64,000 nucleotides of DNA from Rhizobium sp. NFR03. GTDB taxonomy: Bacteria > Pseudomonadota > Alphaproteobacteria > Rhizobiales > Rhizobiaceae. How positions within the stretch are numbered: position 1 is the first letter of the stretch; each line of letters starts with the position of its first letter. The position numbers and the translations under genes are program-made. The stretch is taken from assembly GCF_900111275.1 (NCBI RefSeq), contig NZ_FOGR01000004.1:620001-684000 (forward strand), written 5' to 3'. Shown piece after piece: positions 58,779 to 64,000 of the stretch. The notes beneath the pieces were generated by a model. That model worked only from the letters and a program-made list of their open reading frames with translations, ran no database searches and had not been told where the DNA came from.

Positions 58779-60050
58779 ATGCTTTATCAAAGGACTTTCA
58801 AATCGACCGCCTGCGCGCTGGCGATCCTCGGATCGCTTGCGCTGGCCGGAACCGCCCAGGCGCAGGATGCGGTCAATCTTCGGATGACCATCTGGAGCGC
58901 CAATGAAGCACATTTGAAGCTTTTCAACGAAATAGCCGGGGGGTTCAAGAAGGATCATCCAAATGTCAGCGTCACTTATGAGTCGCTGCCCTTCGAGACG
59001 TATACGACGGCGCTGACGACGCAGATCGCCGGTGGCAACGCGCCCGACATGGCTTGGATCTTTGAAACCTCGGCCTATGACTTCGTCAAGTCAGGTGCGC
59101 TTTACCCGCTGACCGATACGTTGATGGCGACAGAAGGCTACAATCTCGAAGAGGTCGGCGCCGGGGCCACCGAACGCTGGACTGAAGGTGGCAAGCTCTA
59201 CGCCTATCCATTCTCGACTTCGCCGTTCGCCGTTTTCGTCAACAACGACCTGATCAAGGCCGCCGACGCGAAAACACCGGCAGAGATGATCGCTGCAGGC
59301 GAATGGACCTGGGAAAACGCGATCGCAACGGCCGCTGCCGTCTCCAAATCCGGCAAGGGCGGGCTGGTCGTGCGCGATTTCAACTATCAGGCATGGCAAT
59401 ATCTCACCTCTGTATGGAAAGGCTGGGGCGCATCGCCCTGGAGCGAAGACGGCAAGACCTGCGCCATGGCCGACCAGCCGATGGCCGATGCGCTGACCTT
59501 CATCCACGACGCCGTGTTCACCAAGAAGGCTATCCCGGGCCCGGGCGAGACAGTCGATTTCTTCGCGGGCAATGCAGCGATGACGATCACCCAGATCAGC
59601 CGTGCGTCGCTGTTGCCCAAGGAGAAGCCGTTCAGCTGGGATCTCGTGCCGCTGCCGAAGGGCCCGGCAGGTGAATATGCGCTGATCGGCCAAGCGGGCA
59701 TCGGCGTCATGCAATCCGGTAAGAACGCAGAAACGGCAGCTGAATTCGTCGCTTATATGACCAATCCGGAAAACTCGGCCAAGCTCAGCCAATTCTTCCC
59801 ATCTGCTCGTAAGTCACTGCTGAATGTCGATATTCTGAAGAAGACCAATCCGTTGCTCAGTGAGGAACAGATCGAAAAGGTCGTGATTTCGGGCATAGCC
59901 ACCGGCACGGTTATGCCAGGTCATACCGGCTTTGCCCAGATCCAGCAGATGGTTCGCTCCAATCTCGATGCCGTCTGGCGACCGGACGCGGACGTGCCGG
60001 CTGTCCTCCAGAAAATCTGCGGCCAGATCGGCCCGTTGCTGAAGCGCTGA
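58779..60050 (+). CDS. Sugar-type ABC importer substrate-binding protein (SBP_bac_1)
   Basis: A 423-residue periplasmic binding protein with signal peptide ending GTAQAQ (about residue 29). Family 1 features are LRMTIWSANEAHLKLFNEIAGGFKKDHPNVSVTYESLPFETY, AGGNAPDMAWIFETSAYDFVKSGALYPLTD and a late EFVAYMTNPENSAKLS. GGAGGAGGG precedes the start. It delivers a carbohydrate to permeases 60063-61827; the sugar is unknown. Confidence 0.92.
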   Translation: MLYQRTFKSTACALAILGSLALAGTAQAQDAVNLRMTIWSANEAHLKLFNEIAGGFKKDHPNVSVTYESLPFETYTTALTTQIAGGNAPDMAWIFETSAYDFVKSGALYPLTDTLMATEGYNLEEVGAGATERWTEGGKLYAYPFSTSPFAVFVNNDLIKAADAKTPAEMIAAGEWTWENAIATAAAVSKSGKGGLVVRDFNYQAWQYLTSVWKGWGASPWSEDGKTCAMADQPMADALTFIHDAVFTKKAIPGPGETVDFFAGNAAMTITQISRASLLPKEKPFSWDLVPLPKGPAGEYALIGQAGIGVMQSGKNAETAAEFVAYMTNPENSAKLSQFFPSARKSLLNVDILKKTNPLLSEEQIEKVVISGIATGTVMPGHTGFAQIQQMVRSNLDAVWRPDADVPAVLQKICGQIGPLLKR

Positions 60051-60062
60051 AGGAGGTTGATC

Positions 60063-60995
60063 ATGGCTGTCGCGCAGGAAGATGCCCGTCCGGAAGGCCG
60101 CTCCTCATCGCCGTTCTGGACGATCACGCGGCGCGACAGCCTCGCCGGCTTCCTCTTCATCGCACCGCAAATGATCGGGATCTTTGTCTTCGTGCTGATC
60201 CCGCTCGGGCTGGTCTTCTGGTATTCGCTGCACGAGTGGAACGTGCTCGCCAACACTTTCGCCTTCACCGGCGCGCAGAATTACCGGATGCTTTTAGAGG
60301 ACGAGAGCCTTCTTGACGTGCTGGGCGCGACGGCGATCTTTTCCGTCGGGCTCGTGATCTTCAACCTGTCGCTGGCGTTGCTGCTGGCCGTGCTGTTGAA
60401 CCAGAGGCTCGCGGGCATCGGGGTCTTCCGCACGCTGTTCTTTTCGCCGGTTGTGGTATCGCTGGTTGCCTGGACGATCGTCTGGGGTTTCCTCCTGCAG
60501 AAGAACGGCGGCATCAATGGCATGCTCCTGACGTTCGGAATCGAAGGGCCGAACTGGCTCAGGGAAGAGACGACCGCGATGATCTCGGTCGTCGTCGTGC
60601 AGGTGTTCAAGAATGTCGGGCTGAACATGATCCTGTTTCTTGCTGCGCTTCAGGGTGTGCCGAAGGAACTCTACGAGGCGGCGCGCATTGATGGCGCTCC
60701 AGCCTACAAGCAGTTCCGCCGCATCACCCTGCCGCTGATCAGCCCGACGATCATGCTGACCTCGATCATCACCATCGTTGGCTCGCTGCAGGTCTTTGCG
60801 CAGATCGCGGTGCTAACCCAGGGCGGACCCGGTCTCTCGACCACCGTGCTGGTCTACTATCTCTACCAGCAGGCGTTTCAGTTTCACTACTTCGGCTACG
60901 GCTCGACGCTGTCCATCCTGCTGTTCGCCATCGTTGCCATCCTGACATTCGCCCAGTGGCAGATGCGCAAGAGGATCGTCTTCTATGAGAGCTGA
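60063..60995 (+). CDS. Sugar-type ABC importer permease (MalF/UgpA-like)
   Basis: A 310-residue inner-membrane permease with six membrane segments, GFLFIAPQMIGIFVFVLIPLGLVFWYSLHEWN and the EAA loop YEAARIDGAPAYKQFRRITLPLISP. GGAGG lies 7 bp before the ATG at 60063. It overlaps the next permease by 11 bp. Confidence 0.94.
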   Translation: MAVAQEDARPEGRSSSPFWTITRRDSLAGFLFIAPQMIGIFVFVLIPLGLVFWYSLHEWNVLANTFAFTGAQNYRMLLEDESLLDVLGATAIFSVGLVIFNLSLALLLAVLLNQRLAGIGVFRTLFFSPVVVSLVAWTIVWGFLLQKNGGINGMLLTFGIEGPNWLREETTAMISVVVVQVFKNVGLNMILFLAALQGVPKELYEAARIDGAPAYKQFRRITLPLISPTIMLTSIITIVGSLQVFAQIAVLTQGGPGLSTTVLVYYLYQQAFQFHYFGYGSTLSILLFAIVAILTFAQWQMRKRIVFYES

Positions 60996-61827
60996 TATTT
61001 CCCCGCGCGCGAAACTGGCGCTCTACGGAGTGATGTGCGTATTGCTCATCCCCTTCGTGTTCCCGACATGGTGGATGGTGACGTCGTCGATCAAGCCGAT
61101 CAGCGATATCTTCGCCTTCCCGCCGCAGCTCGTGCCGCAAAATTACGACTGGACGACGTATTCGAAGGTTTTCGAATTGCAGCCCTTTGTCCGTCAGTAC
61201 TGGAATTCAGCCTATATCGCGGCGGTGGTGACCGTCGGCACGATGATCATCTCGTCCATGGCGGGTTACGCCTTTGCCCGGATCAGGTTTCCGTATGCGA
61301 ATGCGGTCTTCATGATCGTTCTGCTCGGACTGCTGATCCCGTCCGAAGTGACGATCGTGCCGCTATTCCAGATGTTTCTGAAAGCCGGCATGGTCAACAC
61401 CCACTGGCCGCTGATCCTCGTGCCGATCTTCGGCGCGCCGAGCGTGTTTGCCACATTCGTCATGCGGCAGTTTTTTGTGACGCTTCCAGCCGAACTGGAA
61501 GAGGCAGCTCGCGTCGATGGTCTCGGACGCTTCAAGATCTTTACGAAAATCGCTCTGCCGCTCGCAAAACCTGCGTTGGCGTCTGTTGCCATCTTCACGT
61601 TCCTGCATTCCTGGAATCTTTTCCTTGAGCCTATCGTATTTCTTTCCAGCTCCGAGATGTTCACGCTGCCGCAGGCGCTTACCCAATATACCGACGCCTA
61701 TGGCGGGCCGATGTGGAACATCCAGCTCGCAGCCGCCACCCTGACAGCGCTGCCCGTCCTCATCGTCTTCATCATTGCTCAAAAGCAATTCGTCGAAGGC
61801 CTCGCTCATACCGGCCTCAAGGGCTGA
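60985..61827 (+). CDS. Sugar-type ABC importer permease (MalG/UgpE-like)
   Basis: A 280-residue inner-membrane permease with the MalG-type FPTWWMVTSSIKP, PSEVTIVPLFQMFLKAGMVNTHWPLIL and the EAA loop EEAARVDGLGRFKIFTKIALPLAKP. It completes the channel with 60063-60995. Confidence 0.94.
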   Translation: MRADISPRAKLALYGVMCVLLIPFVFPTWWMVTSSIKPISDIFAFPPQLVPQNYDWTTYSKVFELQPFVRQYWNSAYIAAVVTVGTMIISSMAGYAFARIRFPYANAVFMIVLLGLLIPSEVTIVPLFQMFLKAGMVNTHWPLILVPIFGAPSVFATFVMRQFFVTLPAELEEAARVDGLGRFKIFTKIALPLAKPALASVAIFTFLHSWNLFLEPIVFLSSSEMFTLPQALTQYTDAYGGPMWNIQLAAATLTALPVLIVFIIAQKQFVEGLAHTGLKG

Positions 61828-61843
61828 ACAACCGGATCACATC

Positions 61844-62908
61844 ATGGCAGACGTCACCCTTTCCGATATCCGCAAGAGCTATGGCGCAGTAAAGACCATT
61901 CACGGCGTCGATCTCGACATCAAGGACGGCGAATTCGTCGTGCTGGTCGGACCGTCAGGCTGCGGTAAATCCACACTTCTCAGAATGATCGCCGGTCTGG
62001 AAACGATCACCGGCGGTACGCTCAAGATCAGCGACAGGGTCGTCAACGAACTTGACCCGAAGGACCGCGACATCGCGATGGTGTTCCAGTCCTATGCGCT
62101 TTACCCGCATATGACAGTTGCGACCAATATGGGCTTTTCTCTGGAGCATCGCGGCGCGGCAAAGACCGAGATTGCCGAGCGGGTAAAGTGGGCGGCGGGT
62201 ATTCTGGGGCTGACCGATCTTCTGGATCGTTATCCGCGCCAGCTTTCTGGCGGCCAGCGGCAGCGCGTTGCCATGGGTCGCGCCATCGTGCGTAATCCTC
62301 AGGTTTTTCTGTTCGACGAACCGCTCTCTAACCTCGATGCCAAGCTGCGCGTCGTCATGCGCGGCGAAATCAAGGCGCTGCATCAGAAGCTGAAAACCAC
62401 AACTATCTACGTCACACATGACCAAGTGGAAGCAATGACGATGGCGGACAGGATCGTCGTGCTGAACGGCGGCAAGGTCGAACAGATCGGCGCGCCGCTC
62501 GAACTCTATGACCATCCGGCAAATCGGTTTGTTGCTGGATTCATCGGCTCGCCCTCGATGAATTTCCTCACAGGTACCATAACCAAGGAGGGCTTCCAAA
62601 CGTCGGGCGCCGTTGTGCCCCTGCCAAAGGTGACAGATACCGTTATTGGGCAGGCTGCTGTCTATGGCGTTCGTCCAGAACACTTTCGATTAGATAATCA
62701 TCCTGACTACGCGAGTGTTCGTGCAGAGATTGTGCTCATCGAGCCGATGGGGTCTGAAACGCAGGTAACGATGAAGCTGGGGGATACCCTCGTTGCCGGC
62801 GTCTTCCGTGAGAGGATCAATGGTTCGCCTGGCGATATGATACATGTCTCACTGGATATCGACTCCATTCACCTCTTTTCTGAAGACGGAACGACCCGCC
62901 TTAACTGA
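61844..62908 (+). CDS. Sugar-type ABC importer ATPase (MalK/UgpC-like)
   Basis: A 354-residue ATPase with Walker A GPSGCGKS (about residues 37-44), Q-loop MVFQSYALYPHMTV, signature LSGGQRQRV, Walker B FLFDEPLSNLDAKL and H-loop VTHDQVEAM. The C-terminal TOBE/regulatory domain (about 240-354) has YGVRPEHFRL. It is the last gene of the LacI-controlled operon. The ATG at 61844 is 16 bp after the permease stop. The 243 bases that follow hold no gene; a 7-bp inverted repeat GCTGTTC/GAACAGC lies at 62956-62976. Confidence 0.95.
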   Translation: MADVTLSDIRKSYGAVKTIHGVDLDIKDGEFVVLVGPSGCGKSTLLRMIAGLETITGGTLKISDRVVNELDPKDRDIAMVFQSYALYPHMTVATNMGFSLEHRGAAKTEIAERVKWAAGILGLTDLLDRYPRQLSGGQRQRVAMGRAIVRNPQVFLFDEPLSNLDAKLRVVMRGEIKALHQKLKTTTIYVTHDQVEAMTMADRIVVLNGGKVEQIGAPLELYDHPANRFVAGFIGSPSMNFLTGTITKEGFQTSGAVVPLPKVTDTVIGQAAVYGVRPEHFRLDNHPDYASVRAEIVLIEPMGSETQVTMKLGDTLVAGVFRERINGSPGDMIHVSLDIDSIHLFSEDGTTRLN

Positions 62909-63151
62909 GAGAACGTCTAATTTAGAGAGACTTTTTATAATTCCACAGGTCTCCCGCTGTTCAGGCCTGGAACAGCCACTTGCCTCGTACGGCTGAGTTT
63001 GTGATCGCTTATCTATCGGAACTGAGGAAGTGGTCAGGCTCCGTTAAAGGCCTTATCATCCGTAATATTTCCAGCGGCTCATGTGTCGATGCGTGTCAGG
63101 ACAGTGATGTAAGCCCAATCTCATATTTTGGCTGAGCCGACTAAACGCTCC

Positions 63152-64000
63152 TCAAACCCTGTCAGCTGGCAAGGTTTGCATCAACTTGGCGAGCCAATCG
63201 ACGAAAACGCGAACCTTGTTGCTCAAATGTCGTCGCTGCGGATAGACGATGTACAAGGGAACAGGCTCAATTCTCCACTCCGGAAGAACATCTATCAAGG
63301 CGCCGCTTTCAAGGGCGGCGTTGATCATGAAGCCGGGAGCAACCGCGACGCCGAGCCCGCCGATCGCTGCGTTCACGTAGGAGCGTGCGTCATTGACGGA
63401 AAGAATGTAGTTCGGCGTAATCTCAACGGAACGGCTATCGCTAACGAAGTCCAGATCGAGAACGCGACCAGATTGAGCCATCAAGTAACCGACCGCGACG
63501 TGATCGCGAAGGAGATCTTCGGGCTCCCGGGGCATGCCGTACTTCTGGAGATACAGAGGAGCCGCGCACACCTTCATCGACATTTCTCCGACCTTGCGTG
63601 CAATGAGAGACTGGTCGGTCGGTGTTCCCCCGCGAAGAGCGCAGTCAACATTCTCGGCGATATAATCGACAAGCCTGTCGCCAACACCGATGTCGAGCTT
63701 GATCTGAGGATAACGTTGATAGAAGTCGCAGAGGGCGGGGATAACGACGAGATCCGCGAAAGCCCCCGCCATTTCAACGCGCAATTTGCCACTGGGCTGG
63801 GATTGGGAATTGCTGAGACTGTTGTCGAGTTCGTCCAGCTCGGAGAGGATTTGGATGGCGCGTTCGTAGTAAAGCGCGCCATCCGTGGTAACGATCACCC
63901 GCCGTGTTGTCCGATTGAGAAGCGTGGTTTTCAACTTCGCTTCCAAACTCTGAACAGAATTCGTAACCGTCGTCTTCGGCATGCTCAGCGTTGCAGCAGC
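63152..64000 (-). CDS. LysR-family transcriptional regulator, 5' end cut by window edge
   Basis: About 283 codons are visible. The end of the helix-turn-helix (AAATLSMPKTTVTNSVQSLE) lies at the window edge, so the first 20-30 residues are missing. The linker (LLNRTTRRVIVTTDGALYYERAIQILSELDELD) and the effector domain (VPLYIVYPQRRHLSNKVRVFVDWLA) are typical of the large CrgA/AaeR-like branch. It is convergent with the sugar importer operon, so it probably regulates a gene outside the window. Confidence 0.9.
   Translation of the reverse strand, partial: AAATLSMPKTTVTNSVQSLEAKLKTTLLNRTTRRVIVTTDGALYYERAIQILSELDELDNSLSNSQSQPSGKLRVEMAGAFADLVVIPALCDFYQRYPQIKLDIGVGDRLVDYIAENVDCALRGGTPTDQSLIARKVGEMSMKVCAAPLYLQKYGMPREPEDLLRDHVAVGYLMAQSGRVLDLDFVSDSRSVEITPNYILSVNDARSYVNAAIGGLGVAVAPGFMINAALESGALIDVLPEWRIEPVPLYIVYPQRRHLSNKVRVFVDWLAKLMQTLPADRV

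Overview
The window is high-GC DNA that reads like a rhizobial (Hyphomicrobiales, Rhizobiaceae-like) alphaproteobacterium. The reasons are the density of solute-binding-protein ABC importers each tied to its own GntR, LacI, LysR, TetR or AmiC/AmiR-type regulator, the frequent ATGA/GTGA/TGATG gene overlaps, and a perfect TTAA-N7-TTAA (CtrA-type) site. There are no rRNA or tRNA genes, no CRISPR array and no intact insertion sequence. The content is accessory and catabolic, as on a chromid, a megaplasmid or a variable chromosomal region. Species and replicon cannot be told from the sequence.

Layout. 1-6509 (minus): a GntR regulator followed by an oligopeptide-type importer and a gamma-glutamyltransferase, probably for uptake and cleavage of gamma-glutamyl peptides. 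6665-14499 (minus): an AmiC/AmiR-type sensor and antiterminator pair, a second oligopeptide-type importer, an acetamidase/formamidase and a double ATPase. It is preceded by a 120-nt leader that carries an intrinsic terminator. 14781-16857: an amidase divergent from a TetR regulator, with two matching operators between them. 17225-18941: a DJ-1/PfpI protein divergent from a LysR regulator. 19218-22117: a decayed copper amine oxidase and a PAS-GAF-GGDEF-EAL protein. 22414-24463: a small uncharacterised locus built around a protein with two V4R-like halves.

24557-35476: a complete type II secretion system (gspD, E, F, G, H, I, J, K, L, M, O and a GspC/N-like protein), broken into short blocks on alternating strands. 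Next to it are a Sco-type copper chaperone (35899-36492) and a signal-peptide-bearing, galactose-oxidase-like copper radical oxidase with two ricin-B lectin domains (36547-39090). The oxidase is a plausible cargo of the secretion system.

39490-53228 (plus): a GntR-controlled catabolic regulon. It has a polar amino-acid-type importer, an iron-dependent alcohol dehydrogenase, then an Amino_synthesis-family protein, an alpha/beta hydrolase, a flavin reductase, a luciferase-like monooxygenase, an aldehyde dehydrogenase, a NIPSNAP protein and a polyamine-type importer. A repeated operator, TGGTAYGCCA, lies before three of its transcription units. The enzyme set resembles the logic of the Rut pathway, but the substrate is unknown.

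53490-55806 (minus): a lone GAF protein and a soluble double-PAS chemoreceptor. 56003-62908 (plus): a LacI-controlled FAD oxidoreductase and sugar-type ABC importer with a tandem operator over its own promoter. 63152 to the end (minus): a LysR regulator cut by the window edge.
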